Below are positions 43,290 through 52,492 of a stretch of 64,000 nt of DNA, piece after piece. Positions within the stretch are counted from its first letter, which is position 1; each line of letters starts with the position of its first letter. Source of the stretch: Streptomyces sp. APSN-46.1 (GTDB taxonomy: Bacteria > Actinomycetota > Actinomycetes > Streptomycetales > Streptomycetaceae). The stretch covers positions 1,116,001-1,180,000 of the forward strand of contig NZ_JALGRF010000002.1 in assembly GCF_022815725.1 (NCBI RefSeq), in the 5' to 3' direction. The notes under the pieces are model-generated. The model saw only the letters and a program-made list of their open reading frames with translations. It had not been told where the DNA came from and did not search any database. The position numbers and the translations under genes were made by a program.

Positions 43290-43853
43290 ATGCCGGCAGC
43301 CCGGGAGTCCTTGCTGGAGGCGGCGGGAGCGGCGCTCTCGGCGCGCCCCTGGCCGGCCGTGCGGATGGTCGACGTCGCGGCGGCCGCCGGGGTGTCCCGG
43401 CAGACCCTCTACAACGAGTTCGGCGGCAAGGCGGGCCTGGGCCGCGCCCTGGTCCGGCGGGCGGCCGACCGGTACCTGTCCGGGGTGGACCGCGCCCTCG
43501 GCTCCCCGGCGGAGCGGGGCGAGCGCCTCGCCGCCGTAGCGGAGTGGACCGTACAGGCGGCCCGCGCGCATCCCCTCGTACGGGCCCTGCTGACCGGGTT
43601 CTGGGACGGGAACCTGCCCGTGCCGCCGGGGGAGCCGTATCACCCCGGGCTCCCCGCGCTGGGGCCCGGGGACCTCACGCGAGCGGTCCGCGAACGCGTG
43701 GCGGTCGCGCTCGCCCCGGGGGACGGCGCGCGGCAGGGGGAGCTCGCGCTGCGCCTCGCGCTCTCCTACGTGATCGTCCCGGGGGAGGAGCCCGGGCTCG
43801 GCGAGCTGGTCCGGCTGCTCAGTGCGCCGAACCGGACAGCTGAAGGCCGATGA
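43290..43853 (+). CDS. TetR-family transcriptional regulator
   Basis: 187 residues from ATG 43290, five bases after AAGGGGAGG. The N-terminal HTH is VRMVDVAAAAGVSRQTLYNEFGGKAGL; the ligand-binding part is Pro/Leu-rich (EPYHPGLPALGPGDL). Its last 35 bases overlap the convergent SMR transporter gene, which makes the transporter its likely target. The ligand is unknown. Confidence 0.9.
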   Translation: MPAARESLLEAAGAALSARPWPAVRMVDVAAAAGVSRQTLYNEFGGKAGLGRALVRRAADRYLSGVDRALGSPAERGERLAAVAEWTVQAARAHPLVRALLTGFWDGNLPVPPGEPYHPGLPALGPGDLTRAVRERVAVALAPGDGARQGELALRLALSYVIVPGEEPGLGELVRLLSAPNRTAEGR

Positions 43854-44142
43854 CGCCCACGATCACCAGCGAGATCGAGACGAGTTTGAGGGTGGACACC
43901 AGATCGCCGAGGAAGACCATCCCGTAGACGGCGGTCCCGGCCGCCCCGATGCCCGTCCACACCGCGTACGCGGGACCGACGTCCAGCTTCTTGAGCGCGA
44001 GTGTCAGCAGACCGAAACTGCCGATCGCGAAGCACGCGAAGGCCACGGTCGGCCACAGCCGGGTGAAACCGTGGGACAGCTTGAGGCAGACCGCGAAGCC
44101 CGTCTCCAGGATTCCGGCGACAACGACCAGCAGCCACGCCAT
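43819..44142 (-). CDS. SMR-family small multidrug/guanidinium exporter
   Basis: 107 residues, four membrane helices. AGILETGFAVCLKLS carries the essential TM1 Glu, and the rest is KLDVGPAYAVWTGIGAAGTAVYGMVFLGD. The GxxET/KLS pattern is closer to the Gdx/SugE branch (guanidinium export) than to EmrE, but no guanidine riboswitch was recognised upstream. It overlaps the convergent TetR gene by 35 bases. Confidence 0.9.
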   Translation of the reverse strand: MAWLLVVVAGILETGFAVCLKLSHGFTRLWPTVAFACFAIGSFGLLTLALKKLDVGPAYAVWTGIGAAGTAVYGMVFLGDLVSTLKLVSISLVIVGVIGLQLSGSAH

Positions 44143-44156
44143 GGCGAATGCCTCCC

Positions 44157-44193
44157 CGCGTCACGTGACCACGCGTCACTTGATGCGATTATG
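44157..44193 (-). promoter_or_regulatory. Possible SMR promoter and operator
   Basis: On the minus strand CATAAT (44193-44188) is a good -10. Just downstream, GTGACGCG occurs twice (44179-44172 and 44164-44157), 15 bp apart, with the palindrome GTCACGTGAC between them. Repeats at a start site suit repressor binding, perhaps by the neighbouring TetR protein. Confidence 0.4.
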
Positions 44194-44213
44194 CACTTAC
44201 CAGACGCGATCCC

Positions 44214-44262
44214 CCAGCAAACCCAGCAAACCCGGCAAACCTGGTGAACCTGGTGAACCGCC
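44214..44262 (+). repeat. Tandem CAGCAAACC / CTGGTGAAC-type short repeats
   Basis: Successive 9-10 base units (CCAGCAAACC, CAGCAAACCC, GGCAAACCTG, GTGAACCTGG, TGAACCGCC) lie between rsgA and the SMR gene. They are similar in style to the run at 6985-7035. Confidence 0.5.
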
Positions 44263-44279
44263 CGTACGGCGATCGGCGA

Positions 44280-45290
44280 TCAGTCGCCTTCGCGGCGCTC
44301 CCGCGTCTCCAGCAGCCGCCGCAGCGAATACAGCCGCGCCGGGTCCGCGTGGCCGTCCTCCACCCACTTGTCGAGCGCGCAGTCCGGCTCGTCGTGGCTG
44401 CACGCGCGCGGGCAGTCCTCCGTACCCGGCACGAGGTCGGGGAAGGCCAGGATCACCCGGGACGGGTCCACGTGGTGCAGGCCGAAGGAGCGCACGCCCG
44501 GGGTGTCGATGACCCAGCCCTCCATCCCGGGCAGCGGCAGCGCCAGCGCCGAGGTGGTGGTGTGCCGGCCGCGCCCGGTGACCGCGTTGACCACCCCGGT
44601 CGCCCGCTTGCGGTCCGGTGCCACCAGGGAGTTGACGAGGGTGGTCTTGCCGACGCCCGAGTGCCCCACGAACGCGGTGATCCGGCCCTCCAGCCGCTCG
44701 CGCACCTTGGCGGCCGCGTCGCCCGTCGCCAGTTCCTCGCGGTTGGTCACGACGTAGTTCACGCCGAGCGTGGAGTAGATCTCCAGGATCTTGTCCGCCG
44801 AGGTCAGGTCGGACTTGGTGAGCACCAGCAGCGGCTCCAGTCCGGCGTCGTACGCGGCCACCAGACAGCGGTCGATCATCCGGGGCCGGGGCTCCGGGTC
44901 GGCCAGGGCCGTGACGATGGCCAGCTGGTCGGCATTGGCGACGACCACCCGCTCGTACGGGTCGTCGTCGTCCGCGGTGCGCCGCAGGACGGACTTGCGC
45001 TCCTCGATCCGCACGATCCGGGCGAGGGTGTCCTTCTTGCCGGACAGGTCACCGACGATCCAGACCCGGTCGCCGACCACCGCCGCCTTGCGGCCCAGCT
45101 CGCGGGCCTTCATCGCGTGCACGGGGCGGCCCTCGACCAGGCAGGTCAGCCGGCCGCGGTCGACGGTCAGGACGAAGCCCTCGGCCGCGTCCTCGTGCTT
45201 GGGCCGGATGCTGGTCCGGGGCCGGTTGCCCTTGGGGTTGGGGCGCTGGCGGATGTCGTCCTCGTCGGTGTGCTTGCCGTACCTGCGCAT
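44280..45290 (-). CDS. rsgA: RsgA: ribosome small subunit-dependent GTPase
   Basis: 336 residues from ATG 45290. A circularly permuted GTPase: OB fold, then LTKSD (G4), GHSGVGKTTLVNSL (G1), TTTSA (G2) and DTPGVRSFGL (G3). A C-terminal zinc knuckle (CPRACSHDEPDC) follows. It helps late maturation of the 30S subunit. It starts 8 bases after aroA and the two are surely co-transcribed. Confidence 0.95.
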   Translation of the reverse strand: MRRYGKHTDEDDIRQRPNPKGNRPRTSIRPKHEDAAEGFVLTVDRGRLTCLVEGRPVHAMKARELGRKAAVVGDRVWIVGDLSGKKDTLARIVRIEERKSVLRRTADDDDPYERVVVANADQLAIVTALADPEPRPRMIDRCLVAAYDAGLEPLLVLTKSDLTSADKILEIYSTLGVNYVVTNREELATGDAAAKVRERLEGRITAFVGHSGVGKTTLVNSLVAPDRKRATGVVNAVTGRGRHTTTSALALPLPGMEGWVIDTPGVRSFGLHHVDPSRVILAFPDLVPGTEDCPRACSHDEPDCALDKWVEDGHADPARLYSLRRLLETRERREGD

Positions 45291-45298
45291 GACGAGCC

Positions 45299-46645
45299 CT
45301 ACGCTCCCGCTCCCGGTCCAGCGAGCATGTCTGTCCACATCTTCGGGAAGTCCGGCAGGGTCTTCGCGGTCGTGGCCACGTTCTCGATCTCCACGCCCTT
45401 CACCGCCAGGCCGATCACCGCGCCGGCCGTGGCCATCCGGTGGTCGTCGTACGTGTGGAACACCCCGCCGCGCAGCGGGCGCGGGCGGATGTGCAGGCCG
45501 TCGGCGGTCTCGGTGACATCGCCGCCGAGCCCGTTGATCTCCTTGGTGAGCGCCGCCAGCCGGTCCGTCTCGTGCAGCCGCAGGTGGGCCACCCCGCGCA
45601 GGGTGGACGGGGAGTCGGCCAGGGCCGCCACGGCCGCGATACCGGGGGTCAGCTCGCCGACCTCGCCCAGGTCCACGTCGATGCCGTGGACCGTGCCGGT
45701 GCCGGTGAAGACCAGGCCCGCGTCGGTCAGCTCGCAGGAGCCGCCCATCTCCGTGAAGATCCGGCGCAGCGCGTCACCGGGCTGCGTGGTGCGGCGCGGC
45801 CAGTCCGGGACGGTGACCGTGCCGCCGGTGATCAGGGCCGCGGCCAGGAAGGGCTGGGCGTTGGAGAGGTCCGGCTCGACGACCATGTCGCGGCCCAGCA
45901 GCGCGCCGGGCGCGACCCGCCAGACGTTCTTCTCGCCGCCGGCCTCCGGGGTGTCCACCTGGGCGCCGGCCGCGCGCAGCATCTCCACGGTCATCCGGAT
46001 GTGCGGCATCGAGGGCAGGGTCGTGCCCACGTGCCGGACCTCGATGCCCTGGTTGAAGCGCGGGGCGGAGAGCAGCAGCGCGGAGACGAACTGCGAGGAG
46101 TTGGTGGCGTCGATCTCGACCGTGCCGCCCTCCAGGGCTCCGCCGCCCTGGACGGTCAGGGGCAGGGCGCCCCGGCCGTCGTCGTCGATCCGGGCACCGA
46201 GGGCGCGCAGGGCGCTGATGACCTGGCCGAGGGGGCGCTCGTAGGAGCGCGGGTCGCCGTCGAAGCGGATGTCGCCGGAGGCGAGGGTGGCGACGGGCGG
46301 CAGGAAGCGCATGACGGTGCCCGCGTTGCCGACGTCGATGGTGGCCGGGCCGTGCAGGGCGGCCGGGATGATCCGCCAGGCCTCGCCGCCGGTCCCGTCG
46401 GCCGCCGAACTGGAGGAGACGGTCTCCTCGATGCCCACGCCCATCGCGCGCAGCGCGTCCGACATCAGCTGGGAGTCGCGGGAGCGCAGCGGACGGCGCA
46501 CCCAGCCCGGCTCGGCGGCCAGGGCGGCCAGCACCAGCGCGCGGTTGGTGACCGATTTGGACCCCGGCACGGTGACGGTGGCGTGTACGGCCCCGTCCGC
46601 GAGCGGGGCGGGCCAGAGGGCGTGGAGCGCGGGGGATGCGGTCAT
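45299..46645 (-). CDS. aroA: AroA: 5-enolpyruvylshikimate-3-phosphate synthase
   Basis: 448 residues from ATG 46645. EPSP synthase features: [31 protein letters not shown] (phosphoenolpyruvate site), [40 protein letters not shown] and [14 protein letters not shown]. It joins phosphoenolpyruvate to shikimate-3-phosphate on the way to chorismate. The sequence [17 protein letters not shown] fits the Streptomyces type. It is upstream of rsgA in one transcript. Confidence 0.97.
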   Translation of the reverse strand: MTASPALHALWPAPLADGAVHATVTVPGSKSVTNRALVLAALAAEPGWVRRPLRSRDSQLMSDALRAMGVGIEETVSSSSAADGTGGEAWRIIPAALHGPATIDVGNAGTVMRFLPPVATLASGDIRFDGDPRSYERPLGQVISALRALGARIDDDGRGALPLTVQGGGALEGGTVEIDATNSSQFVSALLLSAPRFNQGIEVRHVGTTLPSMPHIRMTVEMLRAAGAQVDTPEAGGEKNVWRVAPGALLGRDMVVEPDLSNAQPFLAAALITGGTVTVPDWPRRTTQPGDALRRIFTEMGGSCELTDAGLVFTGTGTVHGIDVDLGEVGELTPGIAAVAALADSPSTLRGVAHLRLHETDRLAALTKEINGLGGDVTETADGLHIRPRPLRGGVFHTYDDHRMATAGAVIGLAVKGVEIENVATTAKTLPDFPKMWTDMLAGPGAGA

Positions 46646-46698
46646 GGCCCCCACTTTAGTGGCTCCGCGTGGCCCCGGATCTTGATCATGAGCCCGTC

Positions 46699-47412
46699 TC
46701 AGAGCCCGAGAAGCCAGCGCCCGCCGCCGATCAGGGAGCACAGCGCGACGGAGTGGAAGAGGAACAGCCAGACCAGCGGGTGCACATGGGTGAGGCGGCC
46801 CAGCTGGTCCGCGTCGGAATCCGGCGCTCCACCGTGCCGCCGTTTGGCCTGGAGTTCGAAGACCGGCCGGACGCCGCCCAGCAGCAGGAACCACACCACC
46901 ACGTAGGCGAACACCGCCTGCACCTCGGCCGCGGTCAGCCAGGACACCAGGACGAACGTTCCGCCGGTGAGCAGTACCGTCAGCGCCCCGTACGCGTTGC
47001 GGATCATCACCAGCATCGCCACCAGCAGCGCGGTCGCCGCCCACAGCAGCAGCGTGATCCGGTGCGCCGACAGCAGCGCGGCCCCGCCGAGCCCGAGCAG
47101 CGAGGGCGCCGTGTACCCGGCGGCGGCGGTCAGGACCATGCCGAGGCCCGTCGGCTTGCCGCGGCTGACGGTGACGCCGCTGGTGTCGGAGTGCAGCCGT
47201 ATCCCGTCGAGGCTCCGCCCGGTCAGCAGCGCGAGCAGCCCGTGCCCGCCCTCGTGGGCGATGGTGATCGCGTTGCGGGACAGCCGCCACAGCGGGCGCG
47301 GTCCCACGGTGGCCAGCGCGACCACGCCCGTCACGATCACCAGCCACAGCTCGGGCGGGGTCTGTATGCCCGTGAGCCGGTCCCACAGACCGGCTGTCGT
47401 GGTGCTGTCCAT
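46699..47412 (-). CDS. M50-family membrane metallopeptidase-like protein
   Basis: 237 residues with about six hydrophobic segments. The zinc site HEGGH sits in [20 protein letters not shown], and a C-terminal membrane region ([20 protein letters not shown]) closes it. It belongs to the M50B-like group that includes site-2-protease relatives; its substrate is unknown. It is divergent from the SRAP gene (53-base gap). Confidence 0.87.
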   Translation of the reverse strand: MDSTTTAGLWDRLTGIQTPPELWLVIVTGVVALATVGPRPLWRLSRNAITIAHEGGHGLLALLTGRSLDGIRLHSDTSGVTVSRGKPTGLGMVLTAAAGYTAPSLLGLGGAALLSAHRITLLLWAATALLVAMLVMIRNAYGALTVLLTGGTFVLVSWLTAAEVQAVFAYVVVWFLLLGGVRPVFELQAKRRHGGAPDSDADQLGRLTHVHPLVWLFLFHSVALCSLIGGGRWLLGL

Positions 47413-47465
47413 AGAGTGGCGGACTCCTTGCGGTGGTGGTGAGGTGTCGTGGCAGTGTGGCAGCC

Positions 47466-48281
47466 ATGTGCGGACGTTATGCGGCGAGTCGTAGGCCCGA
47501 GGACCTGGTGGGACTCTTCGGTGTCGAGAAGTGGGAGCCCGAGGAGGCGCTGGCCCCCGACTGGAACGTGGCCCCGACGAAAGAGGTCCACGTCGTCCTC
47601 GACCGTCCTGTGAAAGACGCTCCGGACCCCCGTCCGGTTCGGCAGCTGCGCGTGCTGAAGTGGGGGCTCGTCCCCTCCTGGGCGAAGAACCCCGAGGGCG
47701 CCGCGCGGATGATCAACGCCCGGGCCGAGACCCTCGCCGAGAAGCCGTCCTTCCGCCGCCCCTTCGCGCAGCGCCGCTGCATCATCCCCGCCGACGGCTA
47801 CTACGAGTGGGTCACCGCCCACGACGAGCGGGAGCTGGAGGTCGAGGGCAAGAAGAAGCGGGCCCGCAAGCAGCCCTACTTCGTGCTCCCCGCCGACGGC
47901 TCCGTCTTCGCCATGGCCGGGATCTACGAGTTCTGGCGCGACCGGACCCTGCCCGACGAGCACCCGCTCGCCTGGTGGGTGACCTGCTCGGTGATCACCA
48001 CCGAGGCCGAGACCGGGCCGCTGGGCGTGGCCCCCGCCGAAGGGCCGCGCTCCCTCTCCGACATCCACCCCCGGATGCCGCTGATGCTGACCCCCGACAA
48101 GTGGGACCCCTGGCTCGACCCGGCCCGGACCGACGTCGAGGAGCTCCAGGACCTGCTGGCACCGCCGCCGGGCGGGCTGATGCGCGCCTACCCGGTGTCC
48201 ACCGCCGTGAGCAACGTACGCAACAACGGGCCCGAGCTGCTGGAGGAGCTGGCCGCGCCGGAGGAGGGCACGCTCTTCTGA
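47466..48281 (+). CDS. SRAP (HMCES/YedK-type) abasic-site DNA-protein crosslinker
   Basis: 271 residues beginning MCGRYA; Cys2 becomes N-terminal after Met removal and forms a thiazolidine with abasic sites. Other conserved parts are [43 protein letters not shown] (Glu) and [10 protein letters not shown] (His). It protects abasic sites in single-stranded DNA. Its stop codon lies in the first unit of a short tandem repeat. Confidence 0.95.
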   Translation: MCGRYAASRRPEDLVGLFGVEKWEPEEALAPDWNVAPTKEVHVVLDRPVKDAPDPRPVRQLRVLKWGLVPSWAKNPEGAARMINARAETLAEKPSFRRPFAQRRCIIPADGYYEWVTAHDERELEVEGKKKRARKQPYFVLPADGSVFAMAGIYEFWRDRTLPDEHPLAWWVTCSVITTEAETGPLGVAPAEGPRSLSDIHPRMPLMLTPDKWDPWLDPARTDVEELQDLLAPPPGGLMRAYPVSTAVSNVRNNGPELLEELAAPEEGTLF

Positions 48282-48320
48282 CCCGGGCATCTTCTGACCG
48301 GGCATCTTCTGACCCGGGCA
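48275..48320 (+). repeat. Three tandem 15-16 bp repeats at the SRAP stop codon
   Basis: CTTCTGACCCGGGCAT (48275-48290), CTTCTGACCGGGCAT (48291-48305) and CTTCTGACCCGGGCA (48306-48320). Each copy carries a TGA; the first is the real stop. Probably a recent slippage product. Confidence 0.85.
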
Positions 48321-48331
48321 GGATGGAAGGC

Positions 48332-48997
48332 ATGAGCACCCGCACGCAGAGCGTCGACACCCCGGCGGGCGAGGCCCGCGTCACCTGGCACACCGCCCGC
48401 GAGGCCCGGCTCGTGCTCGCCGTCAGCCACGGGGCCGGCGGCGGCATCGAGGCCCGGGACCTCCAGGCACTGGCCGCGGCGCTGCCCGCCCGCGGCATCA
48501 CCGTGGCGCTGGTCGAGCAGCCCTGGCGGGTGGCCGGCAAGAAGGTCGCCGCCGCGCCCAAGGTGCTGGACGAGGGCTGGCGCGCGCTGTGGCCCGCGCT
48601 GGCCGGGGCCGGGCTGCCGGTGGTGGCCGGCGGGCGCAGCGCCGGGGCCCGGGTGGCCTGCCGGACCGCCGCCGAGCTGGACGCGGCCGGGGTACTGGCG
48701 CTGGCCTTCCCGCTGCACCCGCCGGGCCGGCCCGAGAAGTCCCGGGCGCAGGAGCTGCTGGGCGCCGGGCGGCCCGCGCTGGTGGTGCAGGGCGGCCGCG
48801 ACCCGTTCGGCCGCCCCGAGGAGTTCCCGCCGCCGGGCGCCGGGGACCCGTACCGGCTCGTGGAGGTCCCGTACGGCGACCACGGCTTCGCGGTGCCGAA
48901 GAAGGCGGAGCTGACGCAGGAGGAGGCCCTCGCGGTGATCACCGAAGCGGTCGGCGGATGGCTGGAGGAACTCTCCGACGTTCTGAGCGCGACCTGA
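48332..48997 (+). CDS. Alpha/beta hydrolase family protein (dienelactone-hydrolase/KANL3-like)
   Basis: 221 residues from ATG 48332; ATG 48323 is also possible. Motifs: VLAVSHGAGGGIEARD (oxyanion), AGGRSAGARVACRTA (nucleophile Ser), VVQGGRDPFGRPEEF (Asp) and YGDHGFAV (His). It is soluble and its substrate is unknown. It runs in the same direction as the SRAP gene, 50 bases apart. Confidence 0.88.
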   Translation: MSTRTQSVDTPAGEARVTWHTAREARLVLAVSHGAGGGIEARDLQALAAALPARGITVALVEQPWRVAGKKVAAAPKVLDEGWRALWPALAGAGLPVVAGGRSAGARVACRTAAELDAAGVLALAFPLHPPGRPEKSRAQELLGAGRPALVVQGGRDPFGRPEEFPPPGAGDPYRLVEVPYGDHGFAVPKKAELTQEEALAVITEAVGGWLEELSDVLSAT

Positions 48998-49081
48998 CAT
49001 ATTCCGGAGTGATCCGCCTCACCTTGGCCGACGGACCCGCCGAAAGGCCGGGCAGGGGGCCTGAAACCCTTGCCGCGCCCG

Positions 49082-49107
49082 GGAATGCGCCGCCGGACCC
49101 GTCTGTT
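49082..49107 (+). promoter_or_regulatory. SigR-dependent autoregulatory promoter of sigR (sigRp2 type)
   Basis: GGAAT (49082-49086), 18 bases, GTT (49105-49107): the exact SigR consensus. A start near 49113 lies 44 bases upstream of the long-form ATG (49157). In S. coelicolor the induced promoter sigRp2 makes the longer, unstable sigma-R-prime, and the layout here is the same. Confidence 0.8.
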
Positions 49108-49156
49108 GACTCCAACGTCGGTACACACGGGAAATTCGTCGGAGGAGAGGAAGCGC

Positions 49157-49966
49157 ATGGCCCAGGTCATCAGCCAGAACCGTCCGCAGGCCGCTGACCT
49201 GGACTGGACGGTGCTTCCTGCGCCCAAGCGCGGTCGGCCTCGGGCGGCGGAGGCCCGGGATGGTCGACTATTCTCCGATTCGAGCGGGTCCGCTTTCGGA
49301 GCCGCCACGCAGTCGGAGGAGGTGGGTCCTGTCGCTGGGACCGACGAAGGCCACGCGGAGGAGACGACCCTGGAGCGGAACGCGCGCTTCGAGCGGGACG
49401 CCCTCGGCTACCTCGACCAGATGTACTCGGCCGCGCTGCGCATGACGCGCAATCCGGCCGACGCCGAGGACCTGGTCCAGGAGACGTATGCGAAGGCATA
49501 CGCGTCCTTCCACCAGTTCCGCGAAGGCACGAATCTGAAGGCGTGGCTGTACCGCATTCTGACCAACACCTTCATCAACTCCTACCGCAAGAAGCAGCGC
49601 GAGCCGCAGCGCAGCGCCGCGGAGGAGATCGAGGACTGGCAGCTGGCACGCGCCGAGTCGCACATGTCGACCGGTTTGCGTTCCGCCGAATCGCAGGCGC
49701 TGGACCACCTGCCCGATTCGGATGTGAAGGAAGCGCTCCAAGCCATTCCGGAGGAGTTCCGCATCGCGGTCTACCTTGCCGACGTAGAGGGCTTTGCGTA
49801 CAAGGAGATCGCGGACATCATGGGTACACCCATCGGGACAGTCATGTCGCGACTGCACCGTGGCCGCCGTCAACTCCGCGGAATGCTGGAGGACTACGCC
49901 CGCGAGCGCGGGCTGGTCCCGGCGGGCGCGGGAGAGTCGAACGACCTGAAAGGCTCGGGCTCATGA
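49157..49966 (+). CDS. sigR: SigR: thiol-oxidative-stress ECF sigma factor (long SigR' and short SigR starts)
   Basis: The long form from ATG 49157 (after GGAGGAGAGG) has 269 residues. The short form from GTG 49322 (after GGAGGAG) has 214. The difference is exactly 55 residues, equal to the N-terminal extension known for S. coelicolor sigma-R-prime. Region 2 ([35 protein letters not shown]) and region 4 ([34 protein letters not shown]) are intact. It directs genes for thioredoxin, mycothiol and proteolysis. It overlaps rsrA by ATGA. Confidence 0.96.
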   Translation: MAQVISQNRPQAADLDWTVLPAPKRGRPRAAEARDGRLFSDSSGSAFGAATQSEEVGPVAGTDEGHAEETTLERNARFERDALGYLDQMYSAALRMTRNPADAEDLVQETYAKAYASFHQFREGTNLKAWLYRILTNTFINSYRKKQREPQRSAAEEIEDWQLARAESHMSTGLRSAESQALDHLPDSDVKEALQAIPEEFRIAVYLADVEGFAYKEIADIMGTPIGTVMSRLHRGRRQLRGMLEDYARERGLVPAGAGESNDLKGSGS

Positions 49967-50283
49967 GCTGCGGAGAGCCGCACGAGACGGACTGCTCTGA
50001 GGTCCTGGACCACCTTTACGAGTTCCTTGACCACGAGATGCCGGACAGTGACTGTACGAAGTTCGAGACGCACTTCGGGGAGTGCAATCCCTGTCTTGAG
50101 AAGTACGGCCTCGAACAGGCCGTGAAGAAGCTGGTGAAACGCTGCTGCGGATCGGACGACGTGCCGACCGACCTGCGGTCCAAGGTGATGGGCCGGATCG
50201 AGCTGATCCGGTCGGGACAGGCCGTGCCCGATCACGACATCACCGATGTGACGGCGGGACCGGCCAGTCCCGCGGCCGGCTGA
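49963..50283 (+). CDS. rsrA: RsrA: zinc redox-sensing anti-sigma factor of SigR
   Basis: 106 residues; its ATG overlaps the sigR stop. Cys at 3, 11, 31, 41, 44, 61 and 62 and His37 match the S. coelicolor RsrA numbering. Zinc is held by the ZAS motif HFGECNPC together with Cys11. Disulfide formation releases zinc and frees SigR; thioredoxin reverses this. A cruciform-like terminator follows. Confidence 0.97.
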   Translation: MSCGEPHETDCSEVLDHLYEFLDHEMPDSDCTKFETHFGECNPCLEKYGLEQAVKKLVKRCCGSDDVPTDLRSKVMGRIELIRSGQAVPDHDITDVTAGPASPAAG

Positions 50284-50299
50284 TCGTCTGCTGAACGAC

Positions 50300-50348
50300 C
50301 GCCCCCGGAAGGGCACTTCCTTCACCCGAAGGTGCTAATCCGGGGGCG
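50300..50348 (+). terminator. sigR-rsrA terminator
   Basis: A 10-bp outer stem (CGCCCCCGGA, 50300-50309, with 50339-50348) encloses a second stem (GCAC/GTGC and CTTC/GAAG) around loop ACCC. Confidence 0.75.
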
Positions 50349-50748
50349 TCCGCATGGCCCAATATGAAAATGTGGCCCGCCGCGCTCGGGCAGAGCGCCG
50401 GGCAGGCCAGTCATCACGGGGTGCTCCAGATCGTGGCCGTCGTCGTCGCGGCCGTCCTCGCCGGGGGCCGGACCGGCCGGCCCTACGGACCACCCGATCG
50501 GCTCACTGGCGGCCCTGGGAACAGCTCAGGCTGGGTACCGGGCGGGACTACCGCCCCGAGGTCGTGGAGTCGTTGGCGAGGGTTCTGGCCAGGGGCGGAC
50601 GTGCCAGAGTTGTTCCCGTCCCACCGGGGTAACCCATGGGTAATGAGCGGCCGTCCGAGCGGGCATGGTTGGATGCCATTGAGAGAGTCAGTGTGTCCGT
50701 GAGAGCGTCCGCAAGGCTGCTGCACCGTTGGACCGGCAGGCGGGAATC
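50349..50748. other. 400-base region without an assured gene
   Basis: Two overlapping small plus-strand frames exist: 50354-50632 (92 codons) and 50364-50702 (112 codons). The second has GC-rich third positions and a hydrophobic stretch (LQIVAVVVAAVLAGG) only in its first ~40 codons. The first looks more coding at its 3' end (YRPEVVESLARVLARG). This switch could mean a frameshifted or decayed gene. An antisense frame (50483-50725) has no support. Nothing else is recognised here. Confidence 0.4.
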
Positions 50749-51735
50749 GTGAGGATCTTCGGGAAGGTACGGCATCGGCCCTCCGCCTCGTGGCGGCAGG
50801 CCACCGACCGCGCGTTCACGCTGATCGGCGACGGTCGGTACGAGGACGCGGGTGCGCTCCTGACCAGGGCGGCGGACCTGGAGCCCTGGCTGTCGGAGTC
50901 CTGGTTCAACCTGGCCCTGCTGCACAAGTTCCGGCACGACTGGGAACAGGCGCGGGCCGCCGGGCTGCGCGCCGTGGCCCTGCTGGACCGCGAGGCCGGC
51001 GCCCCGGACTGGTGGAACGTGGGGATCGCCGCGACCGCGCTCCAGGACTGGCCACTGGCCCGGCGCGCCTGGCAGGCGTACGGGCTGAAGGTGCCCGGGG
51101 AGGCCGCCGGGAACGGTGAGCCGGTCGGCATGGAGCTGGGCAGCGCCGCCGTACGGCTGTCGCCCGAGGGCGAGGCCGAGGTGGTGTGGGGCCGCAGGCT
51201 GGACCCGGCCCGGATGGAAGTCCTGTCGATCCCGCTGCCCTCGTCCGGGCGGCGCTGGGGCGAGGTCGTCCTGCACGACGGGGTTCCGCACGGCGAGCGG
51301 GTCACCGCGGCCGGGCCCTCGTACCCCGTCTTCGACGAGATCGAGCTGTGGGCGCCCTCGCCCGTGCCGACCTGGGTGGTGCTGCTGGAGGCGGCCACCG
51401 AGGCGGACCGCGACGCCCTGGAGCAGCTGGCCTCGGACGCCGGGTTCGCCGCCGAGGACTGGTCCTCGTCGGTGCGGCTGCTGTGCCGGACCTGCTCGGA
51501 GAGCGCGATGCCGAGCGGTGAGGGCGACGGGGAGCACCTGGACCCGCACGACCACAGCGAACCGGGCCATCCCGGGCCGCTGGGCCACCGTACGGCGGGG
51601 TCGGGGTCGCTGTGGATGCCCGAGCGGGAGTGCGGGATCGCGGCGCCGGCCGGGCTGGTGCGAGGGCTGCTCGACGGCTGGGTCGCGGACAGCCCGGACA
51701 GCCGGGAGTGGCGGGATCTCGAGGAAGTCTGCTGA
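50749..51735 (+). CDS. Tetratricopeptide repeat protein
   Basis: 328 residues from GTG 50749. Two to three TPR-like units occupy ~15-120 (FTLIGDGRYEDAGALLTRAADLEPWLSESWFNLALLHKFRHDWEQA). An unrecognised beta-rich domain follows (VEVLSIPLP-like strands; WVVLLEAATEADRDALEQLA) with a Cys pair (LLCRTCSES) and a His-rich acidic patch (DPHDHSEPGHPG). A metal-binding role for this patch is possible but unproven. Confidence 0.83.
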   Translation: MRIFGKVRHRPSASWRQATDRAFTLIGDGRYEDAGALLTRAADLEPWLSESWFNLALLHKFRHDWEQARAAGLRAVALLDREAGAPDWWNVGIAATALQDWPLARRAWQAYGLKVPGEAAGNGEPVGMELGSAAVRLSPEGEAEVVWGRRLDPARMEVLSIPLPSSGRRWGEVVLHDGVPHGERVTAAGPSYPVFDEIELWAPSPVPTWVVLLEAATEADRDALEQLASDAGFAAEDWSSSVRLLCRTCSESAMPSGEGDGEHLDPHDHSEPGHPGPLGHRTAGSGSLWMPERECGIAAPAGLVRGLLDGWVADSPDSREWRDLEEVC

Positions 51736-51745
51736 GCCGGGGCCG

Positions 51746-51751
51746 TAGGCT
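51746..51751 (+). promoter_or_regulatory. -10-like element upstream of def
   Basis: TAGGCT, ~67 bases before the def ATG. The leader then holds imperfect repeats of CATCGGTGG / CCATTGGTGA / CCATCGGTGA. The -35 is not clear. Confidence 0.3.
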
Positions 51752-51817
51752 GTACGGGCACATCGGTGGCCATTGGTGACCATCGGTGAACGGACTTACG
51801 GAAGGCGTACGGCGGAC

Positions 51818-52453
51818 ATGGCGCAGCAGGAGAACGAGGTTGTCGAGATCGTGAACGACGGGTACGTCGTGGACACCGAGGACTGTGCGGAGCGCGAGCT
51901 CGCCCACCGCGAGCGCGGCACCGCCCGCCCCATCACCGTCGTCGGCAACCCGGTCCTGCACCGGGAGTGCAAGGACGTCACCGAGTTCGGCGACGAGCTG
52001 GCGCGGCTCATCGACGACATGTTCGCCAGCCAGAAGGCCGCCGAGGGCGTGGGCCTGGCCGCGAACCAGATCGGCGTGGACGCCAAGGTCTTCGTCTACG
52101 ACTGCCCGGACGACGACGGCGTGCGGCACACCGGCGTCGTGATCAACCCGAAGCTCGTGGAGCTGCCGGCCGGCGCGCGGGTGCTGGACGACTCCAACGA
52201 GGGCTGCCTGTCGGTCCCGACCGCGTACGCCGAGCTGGCGCGCCCCGACTACGCCGAGGTGGAGGGCCAGGACGCGCAAGGCAACCCGATCAAGGTGCGC
52301 GGTACGGGCTTCTTCGCGCGCTGCCTCCAGCACGAGACGGACCACCTGTACGGGTACCTGTACATCGACCGCCTCTCGAAGCGCGACCGCAAGGACGCCC
52401 TGCGCCAGATGGAAGAGGGCACCCCGCGCTACGAGACGGTCCCCAACAACTAG
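51818..52453 (+). CDS. def: Peptide deformylase
   Basis: 211 residues from ATG 51818. Motif 1 [10 protein letters not shown], motif 2 EGCLSVP (metal Cys) and motif 3 QHETDHLYG (two His ligands and Glu). It removes the formyl group from nascent N-terminal Met. The acidic N-terminal extension of ~30 residues and the [14 protein letters not shown] tail are as in actinobacterial enzymes. Confidence 0.95.
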   Translation: MAQQENEVVEIVNDGYVVDTEDCAERELAHRERGTARPITVVGNPVLHRECKDVTEFGDELARLIDDMFASQKAAEGVGLAANQIGVDAKVFVYDCPDDDGVRHTGVVINPKLVELPAGARVLDDSNEGCLSVPTAYAELARPDYAEVEGQDAQGNPIKVRGTGFFARCLQHETDHLYGYLYIDRLSKRDRKDALRQMEEGTPRYETVPNN

Positions 52454-52492
52454 GTCCCGACACAACTGGGACGCTAGGTCCCGACGGAGTTC

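Noticed and set aside
44143..44279. Guanidine riboswitch upstream of the SMR gene
   Set aside because: The leader lacks recognisable guanidine-I, II or III motifs; only repeats and a palindrome are seen.
50483..50725. Minus-strand 80-codon ORF after rsrA
   Set aside because: No ribosome binding site, poor codon pattern and no recognisable domain.
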